Assembly (NCBI GenBank): GCA_005778225.1
Contig: SXPC01000115.1
Location: 1 to 62,579, forward strand
Direction: 5' to 3'
DNA length: 62,579 nucleotides
Source: Planctomyces sp.
GTDB lineage: Bacteria; Planctomycetota; Planctomycetia; Planctomycetales; Planctomycetaceae
A program made the translations under genes and the position numbers. A model generated the notes under the pieces. That model was not told the DNA's origin and did not search any database. It worked only from the letters and a program-made list of their open reading frames with translations. Positions 36,044 to 44,174 of this stretch are shown one piece after another. Every line of letters starts with the position of its first letter. Within the stretch, counting starts at the first letter, position 1.

Positions 36044-36222
36044 GACCGGAACGCAGAGGACGCGGAGTTGGGCAGAGGGTTCGCATGGGTTTAAATCACC
36101 CTCCGCAGGATTTCCACATAATGACACTTTTGATCTTGCCGGATGAATCATGACAGATCAAATTAGTTTTCTCAGCGCACTCTGCTTCCCTCAGTGATCT
36201 CTGCGTTCCAGTCTCCTGCTCT
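36044..36222. repeat. dispersed GGAACGCAGAG inverted repeat (copy 1)
   Basis: The left arm (GACCGGAACGCAGAGGACGC then GGAGTT) is mirrored by the right arm ATCTCTGCGTTCCAGTCTC near 36197-36215. A second, larger copy is at 39202-39430. It fills most of the gap between the protease and the nuclease-like gene. Confidence 0.75.
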
Positions 36223-36233
36223 TTCGGATTTTC

Positions 36234-36812
36234 ATGCTTGCCCACAACCACTATGAACGTGCTTTTGCTGCCTGGCTGCGGGCCTGGCGGGTGCCGTATG
36301 TGGCGGTCAATGAGCAGCAGCGGGCGTTGTGGGATGATGTGTCGCTGAAGTCGATGGATTTTATTGTCTCGCTGCCGGAGAGTCGTCTGTTGCTGGATGT
36401 CAAAGGGCGGATGAGTAACCGGACGGCCAAGCGTTCCAGTGCGGAAAACTGGGTGACGCAGGATGATCTCGAAAGCCTGACACAATGGGCCGGGAGCTTT
36501 GGAAACGGATTCACGCCGCTGCTGGTGTTTACTTACCAACAGACTCTGCCGCATCCGCATTTGAGTTGTTCACAGATCCCGCTGGAAGGATTTCATTATG
36601 GCTTTTACGGGATCGAACTGACACGCTACGCGTCGGCGTTGAAATCACGCTCGAAGCGCTGGCAGACATTGAGTCTGCCGCGTGATGAGTTCCGACGACT
36701 GCGGCAGCCGATTGCCAGTTTCCTGCCGCGGAGTGTGTTTGCAGCGCGGCCGGAACGTTTGGCAGAAGATGGTGAGATCATAGACGCGCTGTTTGCCGGA
36801 TCTTGTCGTTGA
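36234..36812 (+). CDS. PD-(D/E)XK nuclease-like protein
   Basis: 192 aa, annotated family not recognised. The segment SMDFIVSLPESRLLLDVKGR has the layout of the restriction-endonuclease core, D-(x)n-(L)DVKG with Asp, Asp and Lys as metal/catalytic residues; the preceding HYERAFAAWLRAWRVPY supplies the usual helix with a Glu. A long C-terminal part (about 95-190) has no match. No methyltransferase or repair partner is adjacent. It could be a repair- or restriction-type nuclease or a structural relative. Confidence 0.55.
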   Translation: MLAHNHYERAFAAWLRAWRVPYVAVNEQQRALWDDVSLKSMDFIVSLPESRLLLDVKGRMSNRTAKRSSAENWVTQDDLESLTQWAGSFGNGFTPLLVFTYQQTLPHPHLSCSQIPLEGFHYGFYGIELTRYASALKSRSKRWQTLSLPRDEFRRLRQPIASFLPRSVFAARPERLAEDGEIIDALFAGSCR

Positions 36813-36914
36813 TGATCTGGCGTGACGGCTTGTTAGAACATTAAAATGTTTGTGTGCTTACTTAGTCAGCGGCGGTGTTCTGCCGAGAAGTCAAATTCCT
36901 GAAAGGATGACGGA

Positions 36915-38267
36915 ATGATGCGGCAGATGGTGATAGCGTCGGTGATGGTTGTGGGAATGATTGGTTCGCTGCAGGCGGAGAACTGGCCGCAGTTTCGCGG
37001 GGAGTTTTTCAACTCGCAGGCGCAGTCGGCGATCCCTGCGACGTGGAATGAATCGACCAACGTCAGCTGGACGATCAAGAACCCGGGAGAGGGGTGGTCG
37101 TCGCCGATTGTGTGGGGTGACAACCTGTTTTTCACAGCTGCGGTTCTCAAACAGCCCGCCCCGGCTCGTCCTGCTCAGGCGAATGACGAGCCAGGCCAAC
37201 GTCGACGTGGCGGCGATGATTCGAGACTGATGCAAGCCGTTTACAGCTGGCAGCTGTATTGCCTGGATGCGAAAACGGGGAAAGAGAAATGGACACAGGT
37301 CCTCAAGGAAGGTCATCCGCCGCTGGAGAGACATGGGGATAATACCTATGCGACCGAAACGCCGGTCACGGATGGAAAGCATATCTGGGTCTACTTCGGG
37401 ATGATTGGTCTTTACTGCTGCGATTTCGACGGGAAGGTTGTCTGGCAGGAAGACCTGGGGAACTTTCCGATGAAGGCTGGCTGGGGAACATCGAGTTCGC
37501 CGCTGCTGTATGAAGACACGTTGTTTCTGCAGATTGACAATGAAGAGCAGTCGTTTGTGATCGCGATCGACAAAGAATCCGGGAAAGAGAAATGGCGCGT
37601 CAATCGGGATGAGAAGTCACAGTACAGCACTCCGATTATCTGGAAAAACTCGAAGCGGGATGAACTGGTTCTGGGGGGAGTCTTTACGCGGTCTTACGAC
37701 CCTCGTTCCGGCAAACTGCTGTGGGAACTCGATATGCAGAAAGGTCGAAGCAGCGCCTCGCCCGTGACAGATGGGGATATGCTGTATGTGGGGAATGAAC
37801 TGCGCAGCCGGGGCGATGATGACGGAGGCGGGTATCTGTATGCGGTCAAGGCGGGTGGGAATGGCGACATTACGCCGGCTGAGGGAGAGACGACGTCCGA
37901 TGCAGTCGCGTGGACGCTGAGCAAGTCGGGATTGCAGATGTCATCGCCAGTCATTTGCGAAGGGCATTTGTATCTGCTCAGTCGCAATGGCGGGATTGTG
38001 AACGCGGTCGATCAGAAGACCGGAGAATCGGTTTATCAGAAGCGGATCCCGGGTGCGAAAGCCTTCTGGGCATCGCCTTGGGTGGCGGATGGAAAGGTCT
38101 TTTGTCCGGATGACAGCGGAACGACGCATGTTCTGGCTGGCGGTCCCGAGTTCAATGTTCTGCACACCAATACGCTGCCGGGGCAGTTCTGGGCGAGCAA
38201 TGCGATCGCCAACGGGAGATTGTATCTTCGCAGTACGGAGATGCTGTACTGCATTGCGGAGAAGTAG
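36915..38267 (+). CDS. exported PQQ-type beta-propeller protein
   Basis: 450-aa protein with a signal peptide (MMRQMVIASVMVVGMIGSLQA), then repeated WD-like/PQQ-type blades: LYCLDAKTGKEKWTQ, VIAIDKESGKEKWRV, SYDPRSGKLLWELD, VNAVDQKTGESVYQ, each with the (D/E)-x-x-(S/T)G-(E/K)-x-x-W core. The lack of catalytic PQQ-dehydrogenase residues suggests a scaffold or BamB-like function rather than a dehydrogenase. Start ATG 36915 with AAAGGATGACGGA before it. Common in planctomycetes, role unknown. Confidence 0.87.
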   Translation: MMRQMVIASVMVVGMIGSLQAENWPQFRGEFFNSQAQSAIPATWNESTNVSWTIKNPGEGWSSPIVWGDNLFFTAAVLKQPAPARPAQANDEPGQRRRGGDDSRLMQAVYSWQLYCLDAKTGKEKWTQVLKEGHPPLERHGDNTYATETPVTDGKHIWVYFGMIGLYCCDFDGKVVWQEDLGNFPMKAGWGTSSSPLLYEDTLFLQIDNEEQSFVIAIDKESGKEKWRVNRDEKSQYSTPIIWKNSKRDELVLGGVFTRSYDPRSGKLLWELDMQKGRSSASPVTDGDMLYVGNELRSRGDDDGGGYLYAVKAGGNGDITPAEGETTSDAVAWTLSKSGLQMSSPVICEGHLYLLSRNGGIVNAVDQKTGESVYQKRIPGAKAFWASPWVADGKVFCPDDSGTTHVLAGGPEFNVLHTNTLPGQFWASNAIANGRLYLRSTEMLYCIAEK

Positions 38268-38378
38268 GCCCGCCCGGTCGAAAAGCGGAATTGAGATTGC
38301 CGGTTGGATTGCGTGGGAGCAGGGATGGTCTAACATCGGAGAGAACTTTTTGTCTCCTCTATTTTCGATGTTGGATTC

Positions 38379-39176
38379 ATGGACTATCTGCAACTGGCCG
38401 GCAAGTCGATTCTCGTGATGGGGGTCGCCAATAAGAAGAGTGTGGCGTGGCAGTCGGCGAAGTTGCTGACGGATGCGGGTGCGAAGGTGATTTATGCTGT
38501 GCGGTCGGAGGCGCGACGCGAGCAGCTTAAGCCGTTGGTCGGGGATGCTCAGATCTTTGTGTGTGATGTCGAGCATCAATCGCAGATTGATCAGTTAGCG
38601 AAAGATGTTGCCGGTGTGACGGATTGTCTGCAGGGGATCGTGCATTCGATCGCGTTTGCGGATTACTCGGCTGGGTGGTTGCCGTTTCATGAGACGCCGC
38701 GGGAGGCGTTTTTGCAGGCGATCAATATCTCCTGTTTTTCGCTGGTGTCGGTTTCGAACGCGTTCAAGACATTGCTCGATCCAGAGCAAGGGAGTGTTGT
38801 GACGATTTCAATTTCGACGACGCGGATGGCGGCGGAGAACTATGGGTATATGGCGCCTGTCAAAGCGGCGCTCGATTCATCGCTTTGTTTTTTGGCGAAG
38901 TCGTTCAGCAAGTTTTCCAGCGTGCGGTTCAATGCGGTTTGCCCGGGACTGCTCAAGACGTCGGCCTCGGCGGGGATTCCGGGGTATGTTGACAGTTACC
39001 TGCATGCCGAGCAGGCGACGCTGCGGAAGTCCGCCCTCAAAACCGATGAAGTCGCCAATACGGTCGCGTTTCTCCTGTCTCCCCGATCCTCCGGAATCAA
39101 TACGCAGGGGATTGTCGTCGATGCGGGGATGGGAACGAATTATTTCGATGAGGAGTTGGTGTCGCGTCGCCATTGA
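38379..39176 (+). CDS. fabI: enoyl-[acyl-carrier-protein] reductase (FabI type)
   Basis: Catalyses the last step of fatty-acid elongation with NADH. It has the FabI pattern: [18 protein letters not shown] at the N-terminal cofactor loop, VHSIAFAD, and the catalytic pair in [18 protein letters not shown] (Tyr and Lys with six residues between them). The C-terminal part [13 protein letters not shown] and [15 protein letters not shown] is typical. The length of 265 aa matches. Stand-alone gene. Confidence 0.93.
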   Translation: MDYLQLAGKSILVMGVANKKSVAWQSAKLLTDAGAKVIYAVRSEARREQLKPLVGDAQIFVCDVEHQSQIDQLAKDVAGVTDCLQGIVHSIAFADYSAGWLPFHETPREAFLQAINISCFSLVSVSNAFKTLLDPEQGSVVTISISTTRMAAENYGYMAPVKAALDSSLCFLAKSFSKFSSVRFNAVCPGLLKTSASAGIPGYVDSYLHAEQATLRKSALKTDEVANTVAFLLSPRSSGINTQGIVVDAGMGTNYFDEELVSRRH

Positions 39177-39201
39177 TGATTGCCGGTGTTGCGGAGGGGA
39201 A

Positions 39202-39430
39202 AGACTGGAACGCAGAGGGAACAGAGTTGAGCGGAGCACGCAGAGGAGACTCCAGATTCAACGCCATGGCGCGAAGACGCGAAGGAAATATGAATTCGTG
39301 AGAAAGAGAACTCCTTCCAATTGCCATCCCATCCCATGACCACTCTCATTGCGTCTTTGCGCCGTCGCGTTGAATGTGGCCGTTCTACTCTGTGAACTCT
39401 GCTCCACTCTGCGTGCTCTGAGTTCCAACT
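39202..39430. repeat. dispersed GGAACGCAGAG inverted repeat (copy 2)
   Basis: The left arm starts AAGACTGGAACGCAGAGGGA and continues to a second unit TTCAACGCCATGGCGCGAAG; the right arm (about 39345-39430) is the imperfect reverse complement of both. This 390-base gap between fabI and the cytochrome gene holds no other feature. Confidence 0.75.
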
Positions 39431-39564
39431 CTCTTCTGGCATTCCAACTTGTCTGGCGCACACCAGATGTCAGAATTTGTCGCCGGGTGGATTGAAACCG
39501 CTTGGCGAGTGCGGAACAATGGAGATTCGTTCTGCGAATTTGCTGACTCTGAAAGGTAAAGCCC

Positions 39565-40299
39565 ATGAAGTTATTTTCTGTGATGATGCTGATGTCTGCG
39601 ATGGTCGTCAGTCTGATGAATGTCGGGCTGGCAGGAGCGCCGGTTGATCTGACAAAAATTGCAACGCCTGAGCAGTTGAAGGCCGAGATCACGGCTCAAA
39701 TGAAAGCCGTTGACGAACTCGTCAAAGAAGGCAAGTTTGGCGAGAAAGCGGCTGCATTGAAGCAAGCTGCTGGGGTGGTTGCTGTCATGTCGCAGGGTGT
39801 GGCTGAACTGTCGGCTGCGGATGCTCCGAAAGCAGTTGCGTTGCGAGACGCTGCCATCAAGATCTGGCAGACCAAGGAAGAAGCGGATCTGAAGACAGCA
39901 GCCGCTGATCTGCAGAAGACGTATACTACCGAAGCCACGAGTACTGCCGAAGTGGCTCATCCCTGGAACAAGCTGACCAAGATGGGTGGGATGATGGAAG
40001 AGATCAACACGCGTAACAGCAAGTTGCGTCGCGCGATTCGACGTCCGAAGGGGGACGTTGATGAGCAGTTGCATGCCATCACGTGTGCGATGCTGACAGT
40101 TGCGATGTATGCGGACACCCACGAAGTCAAAGATAAAGCGAAAGTGCCAGAGTGGGAGAAGATGTCGGTGGATTACATCGAAGCACTGAAAACGCTGACC
40201 AAGGCGCTGGCTGACAAAGACAGCAAGACGGCAGAAGAAGCTTATAAGGTGGCGAACGAAAGTTGTGAGAAGTGTCACGAAGTGTTTCGTGACGAGTAA
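39565..40299 (+). CDS. exported monoheme c-type cytochrome
   Basis: 244 aa with a signal peptide cleaved near AGA (residue 24). The mature protein is nearly all helix (two duplicated helical pairs, about 30-125 and 130-244). One haem-binding motif, CEKCH, is only ten residues from the end, as in cytochrome c' / c556-type four-helix cytochromes. SD AAAGG is placed nine bases before ATG 39565. It is periplasmic; electron partner unknown. A terminator follows. Confidence 0.85.
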   Translation: MKLFSVMMLMSAMVVSLMNVGLAGAPVDLTKIATPEQLKAEITAQMKAVDELVKEGKFGEKAAALKQAAGVVAVMSQGVAELSAADAPKAVALRDAAIKIWQTKEEADLKTAAADLQKTYTTEATSTAEVAHPWNKLTKMGGMMEEINTRNSKLRRAIRRPKGDVDEQLHAITCAMLTVAMYADTHEVKDKAKVPEWEKMSVDYIEALKTLTKALADKDSKTAEEAYKVANESCEKCHEVFRDE

Positions 40300-40318
40300 G
40301 CGCGGGTGAATTGAAAAT

Positions 40319-40353
40319 GGAAAGGCCGGGGTGATGAGCTCCGGCCTTTTTTG
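40319..40353 (+). terminator. intrinsic terminator after the cytochrome gene
   Basis: AAAGGCCGG (40321-40329) / CCGGCCTTTTTT (from 40341) with loop GGTGATGAGCT, 20 bases after the cytochrome stop. Confidence 0.88.
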
Positions 40354-40388
40354 TTGCGCGATGGTTGGTGGGAGTTGATGTCAGGCAA

Positions 40389-40439
40389 TCAATGCGCGCT
40401 CGATTGGGGTCAGCTAACGATTCTGACCCCAGCAACCCG
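40389..40439. repeat. dispersed hairpin repeat TGGGGTCAG-CTAAC-CTGACCCCA (copy 2)
   Basis: This copy has the same stem as at 5766-5792 (here 40405-40413 and 40423-40431) and the same flanks AATGCGCG and CAACCC, so the repeated unit is about 50 bases. Confidence 0.8.
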
Positions 40440-40588
40440 TGTTGGGATTGATGCGTTTGAGGACATTCGGCACGGCTGGGACAGCCGTGGCACACGGGAG
40501 GGGCGAGTCCTACTTGCGCTGACCGTGTTTCTTGCGGCTGCGCCGTCCGGGTTGGGGACAACCCGGACTACCCGATCCTGCACATTCT

Positions 40589-42145
40589 TTACACGTCGAT
40601 TTGTTGTTCAGTGTCCTGGTAGCTGACGTGGTAGAGGTCGGTGCGGCGGTCTTTCCAGTTCTGGACGGAGCCGGCCATTTTGTGGCGTCTGAGTTGTTCG
40701 ACGTCGACATCGTGAACGATCATGGTTTCGATGTTGGCGTTGCACTCGGCAGCGATGGCATCGCGGGCGAACTCGGCGTCGGCGGGGGTAAAGATCGCAG
40801 ACTGGGCGTAGTGGATGTCGGAGTTTTCCACGAAGGGGAGGTTGCCCGTACAGCCGGAGACGGCGACGTAGATGTGGTTCTCGACGCAGCGGGCCAGGGC
40901 GCAGTGACGCACGCGGAGGTAGCCGTGGCGGGTATCGGTGTTGAAGGGGACGAAGATGATTTGTGCTCCCAACTGGGCGGCGACGCGGACGAGTTCGGGG
41001 AACTCGATGTCGTAGCAGATCAGCATGGCGATACGGCCACAGTCAGTATCGAAGACGTTGAGTTTTCGTCCTGGGGAGACTCCCCACCAGCGGCGTTCGC
41101 TGGGGGTGATGTGAATCTTCTCCTGCTGTTGGAGAGTGCCGTCACGTCGGAAGAGGTAGGCGACGTTGTAAAGGTGATCGTCTTCTTGGACGAAGGTTGA
41201 GCCGCCGATGATGTTGACGTCGTACTTGACGGCCATCTCGGTGAAGAAGTCGAGGTATTGAGGGGTGAACTCGGCGAGCTTTCGGGCCGCCTGACCGGGC
41301 TGGTGTTTGTCGACAAGAGAGAGAAGTTGGGTCGTAAAGAGTTCGGGGAAGACGACGAAGTCGGTTTTGTACTCGTTGGCGGTATCGAGGTAGAACTCGC
41401 ATTGGCGGGCAAACTCATCGAAGCCGCTGATGGGGCGGAGCATGTATTGAACGACGGCGATGCGGATCAGTTCGGTGTAGAATGTTTTGGTACGGTCAGG
41501 AGTGTATTCGAGGTTGAGCCATTCCAGATAAGTGGCGTAGCCGCGTGACTCGTGATCGTTGGGATAATAGTTGGGAATGAGGCCTCGCAGGTCGAAGCCG
41601 TTGGCCATCTGGGCGGTGAGGACGGGGTCGAAGAGTTCGCGTGAGTCGACGCGCTCGACATAGATGGCGGGGGTCATTTCGTCGGCATATTTGTGATAGC
41701 CGGGGATGCGGCCGCCGATGATGATGCGCTGGATATTTTTCTGGCGGCAGAGTTCTTTGCGGGCATCATAAAGTCGACGTGAGAGCTTCATGCCGCGGTA
41801 TTCGGGGTGGACCATGATCTCGATGCCGTAGAGGGTGTCACCCTTGGGATCGTGATTGGAGATGTAGCCGTTGTCGGAGACTTTCTTATAGTCGTGCCAG
41901 GCGAGGTTGGAAGTGTATTCGAGCATCAGGCTGGAGGAAGACGCGACGAGCTTGCCTTCGATCTCGACGCCGAGTTGACCTTCGGGGAAGCGCCGGATCT
42001 GGCTTTCAATCTGTTCTCGATACCAGCCCTGCATGTTGGGAAAGCAGAGTTCCTGGATGCGGATGATGTCGTCGAAATCTTCGTTACGAAGTGGGCGGAC
42101 GATCGTTTTCCATTCGTGGTCCGAGAGGGTGATATTGCGTTTCAT
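40589..42145 (-). CDS. GNAT-carbon-nitrogen hydrolase (nitrilase superfamily) fusion
   Basis: 518 aa. Residues 1-190 are an acetyltransferase-like domain: [19 protein letters not shown] and [18 protein letters not shown] with the acetyl-CoA loop. Residues 215-510 are a nitrilase-type amidase with the Glu-Lys-Cys triad: [22 protein letters not shown] and [14 protein letters not shown] with Cys 377. This architecture is known in other bacteria. The start ATG 42145 is used instead of 42157 because it precedes the conserved [12 protein letters not shown]. Substrates unknown; no operon partner. Confidence 0.9.
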   Translation of the reverse strand: MKRNITLSDHEWKTIVRPLRNEDFDDIIRIQELCFPNMQGWYREQIESQIRRFPEGQLGVEIEGKLVASSSSLMLEYTSNLAWHDYKKVSDNGYISNHDPKGDTLYGIEIMVHPEYRGMKLSRRLYDARKELCRQKNIQRIIIGGRIPGYHKYADEMTPAIYVERVDSRELFDPVLTAQMANGFDLRGLIPNYYPNDHESRGYATYLEWLNLEYTPDRTKTFYTELIRIAVVQYMLRPISGFDEFARQCEFYLDTANEYKTDFVVFPELFTTQLLSLVDKHQPGQAARKLAEFTPQYLDFFTEMAVKYDVNIIGGSTFVQEDDHLYNVAYLFRRDGTLQQQEKIHITPSERRWWGVSPGRKLNVFDTDCGRIAMLICYDIEFPELVRVAAQLGAQIIFVPFNTDTRHGYLRVRHCALARCVENHIYVAVSGCTGNLPFVENSDIHYAQSAIFTPADAEFARDAIAAECNANIETMIVHDVDVEQLRRHKMAGSVQNWKDRRTDLYHVSYQDTEQQIDV

Positions 42146-42270
42146 GGGAGACCTCATTGGGAGTTGATCACGGGTGTTTGGCGTTGTTCTGCGGTCGTTG
42201 TTCTACGATTGTAAAAGACGGGGTGAGCGATTGCGAATCGTTGTGTGAATTGGGGATTGGAAAGCAGGTC

Positions 42271-42303
42271 TGGTGCGGTTCGAAGACTCACCAGCACCCT
42301 ACG
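42271..42303. repeat. single arm of the GTAGGGTGCTGGTGAG repeat (copy 3, half)
   Basis: TGGTGCGGTTCGAAGACTCA then CCAGCACCCTACG matches one arm of the elements at 16467 and 19151, but no second arm is seen within 200 bases. Confidence 0.75.
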
Positions 42304-42391
42304 TCTGAGAACTCGTCTTGTCGGAGTGGGTTGGAGGGAAGTATATCTAAGTGGTGCTTGAGAGTTGTTCGTTCATGACGGGAGGGATGTC

Positions 42392-42730
42392 ATGAGTTCG
42401 ATTGGACCAATGGGGTTTTTACCGATTGCTCTGGCTGGTAATGCGGCTGCGAATGCGACGCAGCAGAAGGAGCATCAGCAGGTGCGCGATGCGGTGATCG
42501 CGAAGAACTTCGAGCGGGAGTTGAAGCAGAAGGCTGAGCAGGCGAAGAATGATGTTTCGGATCTGGATCTGTCGGAGGATCGAGATGCGGATGGGCGGTT
42601 GTTGGCGCAGGATGAGGGGGAGCGAGAAAAGCAGCGAGAGGATGAGGGGACGGCGGAGACGATGCCGATCGCTGGTCGAAGCAAAGATCCGGATGGGGAA
42701 TTGGGGACGCGGATCGATTTTGATGCGTGA
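42392..42730 (+). CDS. small charged protein of unknown function
   Basis: 112 aa, not recognised. A short N-terminal hydrophobic stretch (GPMGFLPIALAGNAAANA) is followed by a strongly charged, helical part rich in Glu, Asp, Lys and Arg (QQKEHQQVRDAVIAKNFERE; DLSEDRDADGRL). The Shine-Dalgarno GGAGGG five bases before the ATG 42392 is one of the clearest in the window, which supports it being a real gene. An in-frame start at 42365 would precede the SD. It is flanked by opposite-strand genes and a repeat. Confidence 0.6.
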   Translation: MSSIGPMGFLPIALAGNAAANATQQKEHQQVRDAVIAKNFERELKQKAEQAKNDVSDLDLSEDRDADGRLLAQDEGEREKQREDEGTAETMPIAGRSKDPDGELGTRIDFDA

Positions 42731-42786
42731 GGGGAGAATGCCTGGCGCGGGTTGAGGCATTGGAGGTCCGTGGTTGCCTGGCGCCC

Positions 42787-42895
42787 ACCCTCATCCGTCA
42801 GCACTGTGTTCAGTAAACACCTAAGGTGTTGTGCTGACACCTTCTCCCCTCAAGGGAGAAGGACAAGATGCGGCTCCCCTCAAGGAGAAGGGACG
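42787..42895. repeat. dispersed repeat CACCCTCATCCG..CTCCCCTCAAGGGAGAAGG (copy 3)
   Basis: CACCCTCATCC is followed by the stem GTCAGCAC (42797-42804) / GTGCTGAC (42831-42838) with inner AACACC/GGTGTT, then two CTCCCCTCAAGG(G)AGAAGG units. It is the longest copy of the family. It lies between the small charged protein and the end of the tad cluster. Confidence 0.7.
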
Positions 42896-42913
42896 AGACT
42901 CGCGATACAGAAA

Positions 42914-44119
42914 CTATTTGCCCAGGAAGCTGAAGAGGCTCTTTTTGGGTTTTTCGACGGGTTGTTGGGCGACTTCGATTTTCGGGGCGTTGCCGAGGGC
43001 GGCGGCGAGTTGGTCGAGGGAGCGGGTGAGTTTGGCTCGTGGGGCGGCCTGGATCAAAGGGACGCCGTTGTTGCGGGATTCGACCATGGTGGCGTAGTCA
43101 TTGGGGATCTGCCAGAAGACGTCGCGGCCGATGGTTTCCAGGGCTTTTGAAAGGCTGATTTGTGAGTCGTCGAGGCCGACCCGGTTGAGCATGACTTTGA
43201 CTTTGTCTTTGATCTCGGGCTGGTGTTCGAAGAACTGGAGCAATCGAACGACGTTTCGCAGGCAGGGGAGGTCAAGTTGCGTGACGATCAGAACTTCATC
43301 GGATGACGCCATCGCAGCGAGGTCGAGCTTGTTGTACGACTTGCTGATATCGATGACGAGGTGAGTGAAGGTGGCTTTGAGCAGCGCGATGACGCGTTTG
43401 AGCTGCTCGGGGCCCATCAGCAATGTCTCTTCCATGTGGATCGGACGAGGCAGCAGGAAGATGCCGGATTCGTGTTTGGTCAGTGAGCGTTTGAGGAGAG
43501 CATAGTCCAGGCGCGTGATGTTCTCTGCGACATCCTGGATCGTGTAATCAGGAATAATATCGAGCCAGATATCAGAATCGCCGAGCGCGAAGTCGAGATC
43601 GATGATGACGACTGAGTTGCGTTCTTCACGGGCAAGGATACAGCCCAGATTGATGGCCAGTGAGGTGCAGCCGACGCCGCCGCTGGCGCCGCCGATGGTG
43701 ATGACCTGCGATGCGCGAGACTTGCTGTCGTCGGAGTTGTTGCCTTTGTTGGAACGGATGCGTCCCAAGGCGGCCAGGAAGTCTTCCAGATTCAACGGGT
43801 GGCTGAGGAATTCGCTGGCACCGTTTCGCATGGCGCGAAGGATCAGACTGCCTTCCTGTGACTTACTGACGACAAGAATCTGGCAGCCGGGGACATCCTG
43901 CGACAGGCGAGCGATCAGATTGAGAGCCTTCTCATGATCGGCGTCGATCGCGATCAGCGCGATATCTGGCTGTGTCTGTCCGACGACATCGGGAAAAAAG
44001 TCGTAGCGCGAGCACTCGGCTTCCAGCCAGACCGTATCAATTCCGAGAACCAGGTTCTTCAACTGGTTGCGCGAGGAATCAATGGGATCGACGATGGCGA
44101 GTCTGACGACGTTACTCAT
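42914..44119 (-). CDS. cpaE: TadZ/CpaE-type pilus localisation ATPase with receiver-like domain
   Basis: 401 aa. Residues 1-125 resemble a response-regulator receiver domain (VRLAIVDPIDSSRNQL; IALIAIDADHEKAL), without the complete acidic pocket. From 135 it is a MinD/ParA-like ATPase with a deviant Walker A in ITIGGASGGVGCTSLAINLG, and VVIIDLDFALGDSDIW. Such proteins position the Flp/Tad pilus apparatus. It is the last gene of the tad group, 55 bases after cpaC. Confidence 0.88.
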   Translation of the reverse strand: MSNVVRLAIVDPIDSSRNQLKNLVLGIDTVWLEAECSRYDFFPDVVGQTQPDIALIAIDADHEKALNLIARLSQDVPGCQILVVSKSQEGSLILRAMRNGASEFLSHPLNLEDFLAALGRIRSNKGNNSDDSKSRASQVITIGGASGGVGCTSLAINLGCILAREERNSVVIIDLDFALGDSDIWLDIIPDYTIQDVAENITRLDYALLKRSLTKHESGIFLLPRPIHMEETLLMGPEQLKRVIALLKATFTHLVIDISKSYNKLDLAAMASSDEVLIVTQLDLPCLRNVVRLLQFFEHQPEIKDKVKVMLNRVGLDDSQISLSKALETIGRDVFWQIPNDYATMVESRNNGVPLIQAAPRAKLTRSLDQLAAALGNAPKIEVAQQPVEKPKKSLFSFLGK

Positions 44120-44174
44120 GGAAACAGTTCTCTATAAGTTCCGAATCGAATTCAGTTCAATATCCAACAGCTCA

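Noticed and set aside
42271-42303. tRNA-like GGTTCGAA sequence
   Set aside because: It belongs to the dispersed repeat arm; no acceptor or anticodon stem is present.
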